NCBI GenBank assembly: GCA_007750655.1
Contig: CP036290.1
Location: 3,844,001 to 3,908,000 of the forward strand
DNA: 64,000 bases
Source of the DNA: Rohdeia mirabilis
Lineage (GTDB): Bacteria > Planctomycetota > UBA1135 > GCA-002686595
Direction: 5' to 3'
A program made the position numbers and the translations under genes. Under the pieces are notes generated by a model that saw only the letters and a program-made list of their open reading frames with translations, had not been told where the DNA came from and did no database searches. This document shows, piece after piece, positions 43,004 to 56,411 of this stretch. The first letter of the stretch is position 1, and each line of letters starts with the position of its first letter.

Positions 43004-44683
43004 TCAGTCGGCGCGGGCCGCCTCGGGACGCGCGAGAGGTTCGACCGGCGCCGCGACCGGGACGCGCTCGACCCGGATGCGTTCGAGCTCGCGGCCCTGG
43101 TGCGCGACCGGAACGAGGCGCGTGTGGGCGCGCCAGGCTTCGTGCATCTCGGGGTGGTCCGAGCGGTAGTGGACGCCGCGGCTCTCCGTACGCGCCAGGG
43201 CGCTGATGACGCCGAGTCGCGCGACCGTGAGCATGTTGACGAGCTCCCAGCTACGCGCGGCCGACGGAGCGAGTTCCAAGGTCGCGCGCGTCCACAGGTC
43301 GAGCAGCGGCAGCGACTCCTCGAGTCGGTCCTTCGCCCGGATCACGCCCATGTGGCGCCACATGAGCGACTTGAGCGAGTACGTGATGTCCGGCAGGTTG
43401 ACCGGGATGCTGCCGCGCGACGGGCAGTCGGCCTCGGGGTCGATGCGCAGGTCGCCGCGTTGCACCGGCCGGCTCTCCGCGGCAGCGCACGTCCCCGCGC
43501 GCTCGCCGAGCACCAGGCCTTCGAGCAGCGAGTTCGATCCCATGCGATTCGCGCCGTGGAGACCGCTGCTCGCACACTCCCCCACCGCGCGCAGCCCCGG
43601 CACGCTGGTGTTGCCGTCGCCGTCGACCTCGAGCCCCCCGACCATGTAGTGCAGACCGGGCCGCACGGGGATCGGATCGACGCCGATGTCGATCCCGAAG
43701 AAGCTGCACACGCGGCTGATGCTGGGGAAGAGCGCGTGCGCGTCGCCCTCGATCGCGGCCAGGTCGAGGAAGACGTTCGTGTCCTCGGTCTCGGCCATGC
43801 GCTGGGCCACGGCTCGACTGACCACGTCGCGCGGCGCGAGTTCGGCGTCGGGGTGGTGGTCCGGCATGAAGCGGTAGCCCGAGCGATCGCGCAGGACGGC
43901 TCCGGCGCCGCGCACGATCTCGCTGATCAACACGCGCGCCGCGCCCGCGATGTAGAGGCACGTCGGGTGGAACTGGAAGAACTCCATGTCGCGGACGTGG
44001 GCGCCCGCGCGCAGCCCCATGGCGACGCCGTCGCCCGTCGCGATCACGGGGTTCGTGGTCTCGCGGTAGATCTGACCGGCGCCACCGGTGGCGAGCACGA
44101 CCTCGCCGGCCGTGAACCCGACGCGGTCGCCGCGCTCGGTCTCGGCGAGCACCCCGCGCACCGCGCCGTCGCGACAGCGCAGGAGGTCGATCGAGAAGGT
44201 GTTCGGGAAGGTGGCGATGCGCTCGTGCTCCTCGAGACCCTTGCTGAGTGCGCGCTGGATCTCGAAGCCCGTCGCGTCGCCGCCGGCGTGCAGGATGCGC
44301 GCGTGCGAATGGCCGCCCTCGCGGCCGAGCTCGATCGCGCCGGAGTCGTCGCGATCGAAGGAGGTCCCGAGGTCGAGCAACCGCTGGATCGCGGACGGGC
44401 CGCCGCGCACGACCGTGTCGACCACGTCCAGTTCACTGAGCTCGCACCCGACGGCCAACGTGTCGGCGCGATGGTCGGCGAACGAGTCGGCCGCTCCCAG
44501 GACTGCCGCAATGCCCCCCTTCGCCCATTGGGTGTTCGAACGCTCGAGGCCCGACTTGGTGAGGACGGCGACTTCGGCACCCGCGCGCGCCGCCGCGAGC
44601 GCAGCGCTGGCGCCGGCGACGCCGCCACCGACGACGACGACGTCGAAGCGGTAGAGCGGCACCCGGCGCGGGTCGAATCCCAC
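43004..44683 (-). CDS. nadB: L-aspartate oxidase
   Basis: An FAD enzyme of about 559 residues that oxidises L-aspartate to iminoaspartate, the first step of de novo NAD synthesis. The FAD dinucleotide fold is FDVVVVGGGVAGASAALAAA. The family motifs are LERSNTQWAKGGIAAVLG, GGHSHARILHAGGDATG, ATGGAGQIYRETTNPVIATG, QFHPTCLYIAG and LHYMVGGLEVDGDG, with GLHGANRMGSNSLLEGLV. The C-terminal helical domain (YSLKSLMWRHMGVIRAKD) distinguishes it from other members of the succinate dehydrogenase flavoprotein family. The exact start is uncertain: GTG at 44683 is chosen, and GTGs at 44722 or 44662 are possible. nadA and nadC are not in the window. Confidence 0.93.
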   Translation of the reverse strand: MGFDPRRVPLYRFDVVVVGGGVAGASAALAAARAGAEVAVLTKSGLERSNTQWAKGGIAAVLGAADSFADHRADTLAVGCELSELDVVDTVVRGGPSAIQRLLDLGTSFDRDDSGAIELGREGGHSHARILHAGGDATGFEIQRALSKGLEEHERIATFPNTFSIDLLRCRDGAVRGVLAETERGDRVGFTAGEVVLATGGAGQIYRETTNPVIATGDGVAMGLRAGAHVRDMEFFQFHPTCLYIAGAARVLISEIVRGAGAVLRDRSGYRFMPDHHPDAELAPRDVVSRAVAQRMAETEDTNVFLDLAAIEGDAHALFPSISRVCSFFGIDIGVDPIPVRPGLHYMVGGLEVDGDGNTSVPGLRAVGECASSGLHGANRMGSNSLLEGLVLGERAGTCAAAESRPVQRGDLRIDPEADCPSRGSIPVNLPDITYSLKSLMWRHMGVIRAKDRLEESLPLLDLWTRATLELAPSAARSWELVNMLTVARLGVISALARTESRGVHYRSDHPEMHEAWRAHTRLVPVAHQGRELERIRVERVPVAAPVEPLARPEAARAD

Positions 44684-45387
44684 GAGTTGGCGCGGAAGAG
44701 AGAAGGGATGCTCGGGCAACACGTCGTGGGGACGGGAGGGCGGACGGGAGAGAGGGAGCGCGGCGTGGGGCGTCGAGCGTGAGCCGTGGCGGAGCACCGC
44801 GCGGGACGCGTTTCGATGCGCGACGGCGACGATGCACTGCCGTTGGACGGCCCGGGAGCCGAGGATCGCGCGAACGTGACGTCGCAGCGCCGGTTCGCAG
44901 CCGCCACGCGAGCCTCCGAACGCGCATGGTACCCAGGCGTCGAGGGCTCGGCGCGAGGGGGCGCGGTTCTCGAACGATGCTGCGCGCGCAGGGAGCATCG
45001 GACCCCGGCTCGAAGGTCTCGGCGGGTGCGTCTGGCCGGTCCTCGCTGCAGGGGTCGACCGATGACCGGGGTCCCGAGCCGAGCGCGAACCGTTCCGGTG
45101 AGTCGAACCCACGTCGCTGGTAGGCAGGGCGCCACGGACTCGAGTCGCCGAACCCGACGGATGCCGCCGCGACCGACCGGACGCCATCGCTCACCGCCTC
45201 GTGGCCAGCGGTCCGCTTCGACCCGCCGCCATCCGACGCGGCGTTCCGACCGCCCGACGCCACACCGAGGCCGGAACCCCGAGCGGCCCGGCACGGCGCA
45301 ACGCCTCCGCGGAGCCATCCGTTCGGGTTCTGGGACGCCGCGCGTCCGTTCACCCCGCCCAGGGACCCCGAGAAAGCCGTTCTTCCC
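44684..45387. other. Divergent intergenic region between nadB and lexA
   Basis: About 700 bp of high-GC sequence with long but unconserved frames on both strands. No protein family is recognised in any of them. It presumably carries the nadB promoter on the minus strand. The right part leads into the two LexA-like boxes annotated separately. Confidence 0.4.
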
Positions 45388-45402
45388 GAACATGCCCCGA
45401 AC
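45388..45402 (-). promoter_or_regulatory. LexA-like box 1 (GTTC-N7-GTTC)
   Basis: GAACATGCCCCGAAC reads on the minus strand as GTTC-N7-GTTC, the direct-repeat LexA operator known from Alphaproteobacteria. It lies about 145 bp before a small membrane-protein gene and about 475 bp before lexA. A second, oppositely oriented box follows 49 bp later. Confidence 0.5.
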
Positions 45403-45451
45403 CCTCCCAACCTGGATTCGGGACTTGTTCGCCTCACGAAGGCCGTCTAGA

Positions 45452-45466
45452 GTTCGGGTCCTGTTC
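45452..45466 (+). promoter_or_regulatory. LexA-like box 2 (GTTC-N7-GTTC)
   Basis: GTTCGGGTCCTGTTC is an exact GTTC-N7-GTTC direct repeat, in the orientation of the downstream genes. Its position 80 bp before a small gene and in the region ahead of lexA fits an autoregulated SOS promoter. Whether planctomycete LexA uses this motif is inferred from the coincidence of two boxes at this locus. Confidence 0.5.
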
Positions 45467-45546
45467 GGGGCCACGAGTCCCCGGGCACACCGGCACCGAG
45501 CCCTCGCCCAGCGCCGACACCTCAAGACCCCGACCGACGCACCGCC

Positions 45547-45633
45547 ATGACCCGCTTCACCGGCCAGGCCTCCAAGGACCTTCTCTCCGTCGCCTTCTTC
45601 GGACTGCTCTTCCTGACGCCGTTCGTCATCTGA
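45547..45633 (+). CDS. Putative 28-residue membrane microprotein
   Basis: A short frame from ATG to TGA encoding a polar, basic start (MTRFTGQASKDLLS) and then one hydrophobic segment (VAFFGLLFLTPFVI) ending at the C-terminus. The layout is like small single-pass membrane peptides. It lies between two LexA-like boxes and lexA, so it could be an SOS-controlled peptide comparable in position and size, not in sequence, to TisB-type peptides. There is no SD, but many real genes here lack one. It may also be a chance frame in the lexA leader. Confidence 0.4.
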   Translation: MTRFTGQASKDLLSVAFFGLLFLTPFVI

Positions 45634-45877
45634 GACGACGACCGAACCGGCAACTGCTTCGTCGGCTGTGGGCGAACGCGGTCGACGCGCCCCGAACGGC
45701 GCGCCGGACCAGGACGGGAGCCCCAGCGAGCCGGACCCTTCAGAGTCCGATTCGAATCGACGCCGGTGCCGTCCATGGCATCCATACCGACCGGCCTTGG
45801 CGCCAGACCCGCCGAGCCGTCACCGTGAACCCTCGAGCCGTGAACCCGCCACGATCCGTGGTGCGAGACCAACGACC

Positions 45878-46519
45878 ATGACTCCTCAACCGCCCCTCAC
45901 GCGCCGACAGCGCCAGATCCTCGACTTCTATCAGACCTACACCGAGGAGCACCAGCTGAGCCCCACGCTGGAGGAAGTCGCACAGCACTTCGGACTCAAC
46001 AAGGTGACCATCTTCGGTCATGTGAGCGAACTCGAGCGCAAGGGTGCGTTGGTGCGCAGTGGCAAGGGCATCAGCCGCGCACTGCAGCTCCCCGACGACG
46101 ACCCCGATGGCTCGGTGGCGGCGGCGCGCGACGGGTACTCCATTCCGCTGCTCGGACGCATCGCTGCGGGCGCGCCACTCGAGGTGCTCGAGTGCCCCGA
46201 GTCGTTCGATCTCGGTGATCTGATGCCGAAGGATCAGGACGTCTACGCGCTGCGCGTCACCGGCGACTCGATGATCGAGGACGGTATCCACGACGGCGAT
46301 CTCGTCATCGTCGAGCCGCGCAAGACCGCCAAGCCCGGCGCGACGATCGTCGCCATCCTGCCCGGCGACGTCACGGAAGAGACGACGCTCAAGCGCTACT
46401 ACCCGATGAAGAACGGTGTGCGCCTCGAGCCGGCCAACTCCAGCCTGGCGCCGATCTTCGCACCGTCGATCGAGATTCGTGGGGTCGTGATCGGCGTCAT
46501 CAGACAGCTGCCGCGCTGA
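45878..46519 (+). CDS. lexA: SOS response repressor LexA
   Basis: A 213-residue repressor-protease. The N-terminal winged helix is LTRRQRQILDFYQTYTEEHQ, then LSPTLEEVAQHFGLNKVTIF with GHVSELERKGALVR. The self-cleavage site is Ala97-Gly98 in RIAAGAPLE. The catalytic dyad is Ser131 (TGDSMIEDGI) and Lys172 (TTLKRYYP). All elements for RecA-stimulated autocleavage are present. The start is the ATG before TPQPPLTRRQRQ; the frame upstream is low-complexity. It is preceded by two GTTC-N7-GTTC boxes, consistent with autoregulation, and by a possible microprotein gene. Confidence 0.95.
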   Translation: MTPQPPLTRRQRQILDFYQTYTEEHQLSPTLEEVAQHFGLNKVTIFGHVSELERKGALVRSGKGISRALQLPDDDPDGSVAAARDGYSIPLLGRIAAGAPLEVLECPESFDLGDLMPKDQDVYALRVTGDSMIEDGIHDGDLVIVEPRKTAKPGATIVAILPGDVTEETTLKRYYPMKNGVRLEPANSSLAPIFAPSIEIRGVVIGVIRQLPR

Positions 46520-46750
46520 GTCGGGCTGGGCCGCGAAGCGTTCTCGAAACGCTCCCGGCTGCCGTCGTCGCGCGCCGCGGATGGCCAACGCGCGGCGAGG
46601 AACGCGCTGATCCGACACGCTGATCCGACACGGTGCTGCGGGCCCGATGCTTCGCCGCATTCGAGTGCGGAAGCTCGAGCACGAAAGCCGTGGACGACCC
46701 ACCCGCCACGTGGTCGGGTCGAACAAGAACCAGACTTCGAGGGATGGATG

Positions 46751-46785
46751 GAGGGGAGCGTCGCACGTCGGCGCTCCCCTCTTTC
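46751..46785 (+). terminator. Rho-independent-type terminator downstream of lexA
   Basis: A perfect 10-bp GC-rich stem (GAGGGGAGCG and its complement) with an 11-nt loop, followed by TTTC. It lies about 230 bp after the lexA stop, which leaves a long untranslated 3' region or space for a small RNA. Confidence 0.6.
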
Positions 46786-47069
46786 GTGGCCACGCCACCG
46801 CGCACCCCGGCCGAAGATCCGAGCCGTACCCACGACTCGTGGGCCACGGGTCATCGGCGTCACGCGCGACCTTCCGGCAGACCGGCGTCGCCCCCTCCTG
46901 GCAACGCCATCCGTCACCCGACTCGTTCCGACGTGGAGCGAGCGAGTCGTCCGTGAAGACCGCCGAACGGCTCCGACCACAAAGCGGGCCCAGCGCGAGA
47001 CGTTCATGCGGGACTCTGGACCTGCGGGAACGACGATCCGAAGCTCTGGACACGGCGCCACGCTTTCGG

Positions 47070-47180
47070 ATGGTCGGTCGGCAGGTTGAACGGACGGTCA
47101 CTGCGACGGTCGGTCGGCAGGTGATCGGTCGGTCCGATGCTCGGTCGCCGGCCTGGTCGTCGGTCGGTCGCTCGGTCGAC
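47070..47180. repeat. GGTCGGTC-rich patch
   Basis: Repeated GGTCGGTC units, including two copies of a longer GGTCGGTCGGCAGGT unit about 37 bp apart, then TCGGTCGGTCGCTCGGTCG. This is degenerate short-tandem sequence of unknown role. Confidence 0.75.
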
Positions 47181-47633
47181 GCCCAACACCGTTCGGCCTC
47201 GAACGCGAACGCGACGGTGGAGTGCCCGCCAACGCCTGACCGCGTCGCGGATGCACAACCACCGCAGCGCTGCACGCTCGTCCCTCGGAACGGGTCTCCG
47301 AACAGCGTCCACGCGCAGATCGTGCCGATCTTCCCCGAGGCCACACACAGGTGCAGCTGGCTCCCAACGCACTTCCGGCAGGGGCCCCGAGAGGTCGTCC
47401 TCGGCCCTGACGCACGGTGCGGCAACCCGAGCCATGCATCGACGGAACGCCAACGTCGCAGACGATCGGGATGATTCACCAAGTCATGGCTCGTCCGACC
47501 GGCACGCTACGAACGAGCTGATCGACGGGCGCGAGCCATGGATGCGCGCCATGGATCTCGAGCCGGCGACGAACCCCACGTACCCACGCCCTACGACTCA
47601 CGCTCACCGGCCACTGGCCGCGCCCGCACACCC

Positions 47634-47727
47634 GCACCGGCACCTGGACCCACACCTGGACCCGCACCGACACTCGCATCGGCACCCGTACCCGAACCGG
47701 CACCGGCACCGGTACCGGTACCGGCAG
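47634..47727. repeat. GGCACC/GGTACC-rich degenerate repeat
   Basis: A run of CACC-G-G-type units, first CACCTGGACCCACACCTGGA and later CACCGGCACCGGTACCGGTA. The period is near 6 bp. On the plus strand it would read as Pro-Ala repeats, but no conserved gene contains it. Confidence 0.75.
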
Positions 47728-48083
47728 CGCACGCGGGGAACAGATCCAGCTGCAAGAAACCGAATCGGTTCCGCTGCAGCGAGCGACGAACGAACGCTAC
47801 ACCGCGCGCTCGCGAGCCCCCGATCGAGCACGTCCCGTCCTCACCCAGCACGCCTGGACGACGAACGAGACCCCCCACCGAGAGCTCGCAGGCTCACGAG
47901 CCCGAGTCCATCAACCGAACAACGGGCGAGAGTGCCTGCTCCTCGTCGACCGCTCGACCAAGAGCCTCGAAGCTCGGACATCGCGGCCCGGTTGATCTCC
48001 GGCACATGCATCGACACGTAGATCGACACGTGGATCCAGAGCACGTCGATCGCGGAAAGAGGATCGACGTACCGTGGAGGCAC

Positions 48084-48118
48084 AAAAAAAGGGCCCCAGA
48101 CCGAAGTCTGGGGCCCTT
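48084..48118 (-). terminator. Rho-independent terminator of the rRNA operon
   Basis: A perfect 11-bp stem (GGGCCCCAGAC and its complement) with a CGAA/TTCG tetraloop, extended by A-T pairs and followed on the minus strand by seven T residues. It lies directly after the 5S gene, and is the clearest intrinsic terminator in the window. Confidence 0.92.
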
Positions 48119-48125
48119 GAGAAAA

Positions 48126-48231
48126 CCCGGCGATACCTACTTTCTCGCAAAGCAATATCATCGGCAACTCCTGCTTGACGACCGAGTTCGGAATGGAATC
48201 GGGTATGGCCAGGAGCCTATGGTCACCGGGA
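48126..48231 (-). rRNA. rrf: 5S ribosomal RNA
   Basis: The minus strand reads CCCGGTGACCATAGGCTCCT at the start, with the conserved CCGATTCCATTCCGAACTCG segment inside, and ends in a strand complementary to the start (TCGCCGGG). It is the last gene of the rRNA operon. The ends are approximate by a few bases. Confidence 0.93.
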
Positions 48232-48377
48232 AGGCGGTACTGCGGAGGCAGCCGTCTCGCGAACGAGCGGGCCGGCCTTCGCAGTGAAGGTCGAGGAGAG
48301 TTGGGTAAACGTGGCGCCAGGGTTGAGCGAGCAACCCTTCACTCAGGCTTCGGTCATGCCGAAGCGAGAGAGAAAGG

Positions 48378-51350
<2,973 letters not shown>

Positions 51351-51539
51351 CGCTCGTATTCTCATTGTGGCTACCACGTTTCCCAACTCTCCTCGTTGTC
51401 AAAGAACCGGCCAGATCGCTTGCACATGCGTGCTGACGAACCGGCCTTGCTCTGCGTGCCTTGCGGCGTACCTATCACGGTGACCTTCTGTGGATCGTGC
51501 CCCGACGGCCTCCAGGAACCGAGCGCTTGACTCGGAAGT

Positions 51540-51615
51540 TGGTGGAGGCGAAGGGACTCGAACCCATGACCCCCTGGTTGCAAACCAGGTGCTCTACCAG
51601 CTGAGCTACGCCCCC
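51540..51615 (-). tRNA. tRNA-Ala (UGC)
   Basis: The minus strand gives a full cloverleaf: GGGGGCG acceptor, D-arm GCTCAGCTGGTAGAGC, anticodon stem-loop CTGGTTTGCAAACCAG with anticodon TGC, T-arm GGGTTCGAGTCCC, and encoded CCA. It lies in the 16S-23S spacer next to tRNA-Ile. Confidence 0.97.
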
Positions 51616-51677
51616 GGGGCCGCGTTCGACCAGAGTTTGGTCGGCCGAGCCGCGATCGGCGGCGTGCGCTTGAAGAG

Positions 51678-51755
51678 TGGTGGGCCTGACAGGATTTGAA
51701 CCTGTGACCTCCCGCTTATCAGGCGGACGCTCTAACCAACTGAGCTACAGGCCCA
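51678..51755 (-). tRNA. tRNA-Ile (GAU)
   Basis: The minus strand folds as TGGGCCT acceptor, D-arm GCTCAGTTGGTTAGAGC, anticodon stem-loop TCCGCCTGATAAGCGGGA with anticodon GAT, T-arm AGGTTCAAATCCT, and encoded CCA. The first base is U, pairing with A72, rather than a purine. It stands between 16S and tRNA-Ala in the classical order. Confidence 0.97.
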
Positions 51756-53655
<1,900 letters not shown>

Positions 53656-53957
53656 GTCTGGTTCTTGGATTTTTGGATCGACGGCCCTTTGCCTCCAAGG
53701 GAGGCGGCCGGCGATCAACGCTCGCACAGTTTCAAAGGTCACCCTGATTTTCAAAGAACGGCATCGACCGCCGGGGCTCCGTGGAGCCCGCGCCGAGTTT
53801 GGACTCGGCACGAAGCGGTCGCGTGTTCTGACTTGTCAAGAGAGCTGGCCGGCGGCGCTTGCGCCGAACCTGCCCGGTGGAAGCACCTTGGTGCCGCCTC
53901 CGTCCCCCGTCCCGCTTGCCGCGCCGCGCTGGGCGTCGCGTTCCCGCGTTCGAGGGA
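53656..53957 (-). other. Leader of the rRNA operon
   Basis: About 300 bp between the inferred transcription start and mature 16S. No gene. It contains GC-rich inverted repeats (for example around GGGGCTCCGTGGAGCCC) that may form part of the 16S processing stem or an antitermination leader; no exact boxA is recognised. Confidence 0.6.
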
Positions 53958-53963
53958 GGGGAG

Positions 53964-53991
53964 AGAATAGGGATCGGCGCGGCCCCGTCAA
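53964..53991 (-). promoter_or_regulatory. Promoter of the rRNA operon
   Basis: On the minus strand TTGACG (-35) and TATTCT (-10) are separated by 16 bp, close to the sigma-70 consensus and unusual in this GC-rich DNA. It lies about 310 bp before mature 16S, a normal leader length. It is followed by CTCTCCCC, giving a start near 53957. Confidence 0.6.
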
Positions 53992-55106
53992 CGCCCGTCC
54001 TCGCAGAAGCGCGGGTTTTGCGCAGAGATCGACGTAAGGCTCCTAGAAGGAAGGGGTTGTGGCGGGCACGTTTCCTCCCAAGGACGCTTCTCGCGGCTCT
54101 GGAAGCCGGTGAACGTGGCGTCAGGGAGGTGTTGGCGGAGCCCGATCGAGTCCGGTCCGGGGCGAGCTCGGTCGGTCCTCCAGGGGCGCTCGGAGCGCCT
54201 GAACGATGCACATGTGCAGACCGAAAGGGCCTCACAGCATGGGGTTACGGCCATGTAGCGTGCTTCTGGAGCATGAATCCGATGAGAAGTCCGTGGCTCG
54301 CGCGGGGCGGGGTGGCGCCCGGCGGGCGCCCGTGCGAGGGAGGACGCATGCCTCGGAACGGCCTCACGGCCCGTCCCGACGGAGGCCGAGGTGGCCGTGC
54401 GCACCCGGTGCGCGGCGGATGGCAGGCAAAGCGCCCCATGCCCCCCCGCCCCCAGCTCTGCTCCGGCCCGAGGCCCTCGCGCCTCCTCCTCGTCCCGTGG
54501 TCCGTCTGGTCCGGCCCCGATCGCCCTTCGGGGACCGGTTGCAGCGCGGGGCGGTGGACGGTGCGCGGTGGCCCGGCGCAGGGCGGGTGTCCCGAGCCTT
54601 CGCTCACGCTCGCCTTTGGAACCCGCCCCCCCCCGAAGGTGTCCGTCGCGCGGGCAGGTCGGCTCCTCGGCGGCCCCCTGCGCGCCGATGTGCCGCATCC
54701 GCGTTCAGGCGATTGGAGCACGAATTCGAGCGTTGTTGCGAGATGGGCCCCATTCGGTCGGCAGCCAACGCGTGGATCGCCGCGCGACGATGGCGCCTTC
54801 GAGCACCTCCCCGGCACACCCGCAGAGGACGGCCGTCGCCCGGGTGGCCGGTCGGAGCGACGACGCTCGACGGGCACCCTCCATCCACACCCGCGTCCGA
54901 ACGGATGCGGCGGCGCCCCTGCCCTGGCCCCCTCCACTGGCCCGTCCGCCACCAGCGGCACGTGCGAGCGCGCGAACGGCAGGCCCGAAGCAGCGCGCGC
55001 CGGGGGCCGTCCCGTCGGACGACTCCCGGCGCGCGTCCACCGACCGCGGCATGGCCTCGCATCCGAGCGAACGCGCCGTGGTCGACAGGTTCGCTCGCGT
55101 GGCCTC
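53992..55106. other. Intergenic region between rRNA promoter and L,D-transpeptidase
   Basis: About 1.1 kb without a recognised gene. Long stop-free frames exist on both strands, but they are rich in Arg, Pro, Ala and Gly, cover the same DNA in several frames, and match no known family. Confidence 0.5.
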
Positions 55107-56411
55107 TCAGTCGCGCACGGTGAAGCGCGACCCGACGGGCAGGATCTCGAACAGGACCTCCACGTCGCCGTTGCGCATGCGCACGCAGCCTTCGCTCGCG
55201 TCGAAGCCGATCGTCTCCGGCTCGCGCGTGCCGTGGAAGCCGTAGGACGTGTCCCGTTCGGCTCCTTCCTCGCGCCAGCCGATCCAGCGCGTCCCGAGCG
55301 GGTTCTCGGGATCGTGCGGCAGGACCGGCGGCCGCCCCTTCGGCCACCAGGTCGGATTCTCCTGCTTGTCCCCCACCACGAACGTTCCGGTGATGGTCTC
55401 GCTCCCGTGCGCTCCCGTGCCCACCGGCCAGGCCTCCACCACGTGCGGACCGATGCTGTAGAGCAGCCAGTGCTTGCTCACGTCGACGAACACGGTGACG
55501 GGCTCGGTCGGGATGCGCAGCACGTCACCGGGGTGGATGCTGCTGCCGTCCACCCCGTTGACCCGCGCGATGAGGCCCGTGGACAGGTTGAGGTCGGGGC
55601 GTTGGGCGAGGGCGCGCTTGCGGACCATCGTCAGACCCTCGCCGGACTGGACGGTGAGGTCGAAGCTGGGCCATTCGCCGCGCGGGTCCCAGCGATAGCG
55701 GCGCTGCACGTCGCGCAGGAGCGCGGTCCAGTGATCGAGGTCCGTCGGTCGCGTGTCCCAGGGAGCGTCCAACTCCGACCGGAAGAGCCGCGTCAAGGCG
55801 CCGGCCGCTTCCTCCAGGCGTCCGCGTGCTGCGGCCTCCTGGGCGGAGCGGTAGACGGTGGCGAGCTCGACGCCCAGGTCGAGAGGATCGACGTGTCGGC
55901 CCGGCGCAGGAGGCGGACCGGTGCCCAGGGCCGCCTGCAGGAGAGTCACTTCCCGATCGGCCAGGGCGTCGCGCGCGAACAGGGCCGCCGCCCGGTCGCG
56001 CGCCACGTCGGCGTCACCCGCCAACGCCTCGAGCAGGCAGCTCAGCACCTCGAGCCGATCGGCCGGAAGCGCGGGTTCGGCGGAACGGGCCTGCGCGAGC
56101 GCCTCGGGGAAGCGACCGTGGGCCACGTACGCGGCCAGCTCCACCCACAGTTCCGGGTCCTCGAACGGCGCGGCCTGTGGCGCCGCGAAGGGATTCACGT
56201 CCTCGGACACCGCGGGCGGTGCCTCCACGGCGGGCGCGGGCTGCTGCTCCGCGTTGGACGGGGGCGGCGTCACGGGCTCGGCGCCGCGATCGATCGCGGG
56301 GGTGCCCGAGCCGCCATCGATCGGGCCGACGGCGTCGACAGGGCCTCCGAAGAGTCGGAAGCCAGCCCATGCGAGGGCTGCGGTAAGGGCGAGAACGACG
56401 AGGATGCGCAT
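55107..56411 (-). CDS. Membrane-anchored L,D-transpeptidase (YkuD family)
   Basis: A 434-residue protein with an N-terminal membrane helix (ILVVLALTAALAWAGFRLF), a Pro/Ala-rich linker and a helical middle region. A LysM-like peptidoglycan-binding segment follows at about 255-300 (GLTMVRKRALAQRPDLNLST, then GLIARVNGVDGSSIHPGDVL). The C-terminal YkuD domain contains SYGFHGTREPETIGFDASEG and the catalytic CVRMRNGD, that is the HGT...S-x-GC-x-R-x-x-N signature with the active Cys. Such enzymes form 3-3 cross-links or attach proteins to peptidoglycan in the periplasm, so this gene supports the presence of peptidoglycan. The start is the ATG before RILVVLALT. Confidence 0.9.
   Translation of the reverse strand: MRILVVLALTAALAWAGFRLFGGPVDAVGPIDGGSGTPAIDRGAEPVTPPPSNAEQQPAPAVEAPPAVSEDVNPFAAPQAAPFEDPELWVELAAYVAHGRFPEALAQARSAEPALPADRLEVLSCLLEALAGDADVARDRAAALFARDALADREVTLLQAALGTGPPPAPGRHVDPLDLGVELATVYRSAQEAAARGRLEEAAGALTRLFRSELDAPWDTRPTDLDHWTALLRDVQRRYRWDPRGEWPSFDLTVQSGEGLTMVRKRALAQRPDLNLSTGLIARVNGVDGSSIHPGDVLRIPTEPVTVFVDVSKHWLLYSIGPHVVEAWPVGTGAHGSETITGTFVVGDKQENPTWWPKGRPPVLPHDPENPLGTRWIGWREEGAERDTSYGFHGTREPETIGFDASEGCVRMRNGDVEVLFEILPVGSRFTVRD

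Larger units (their letters stand above)
46786..48083. other. Non-coding, low-complexity region before the rRNA operon
   Basis: About 1.3 kb with no recognisable gene. Frames in it translate to Arg/Pro/Ala-rich or repetitive sequence. It contains two simple-repeat patches annotated separately. It lies downstream of both lexA and the rRNA operon terminator, so both transcripts probably end around it. Confidence 0.55.

Noticed and set aside
45740..47482. Long minus-strand frame opposite lexA
   Set aside because: It covers the antisense of a certain gene and then low-complexity DNA; no domain is recognisable.
53834..53839. TTGACA on the minus strand as an rRNA promoter -35
   Set aside because: It is a perfect -35 hexamer, but no -10-like sequence lies 16-18 bp downstream. 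The TTGACG/TATTCT pair further upstream is better.
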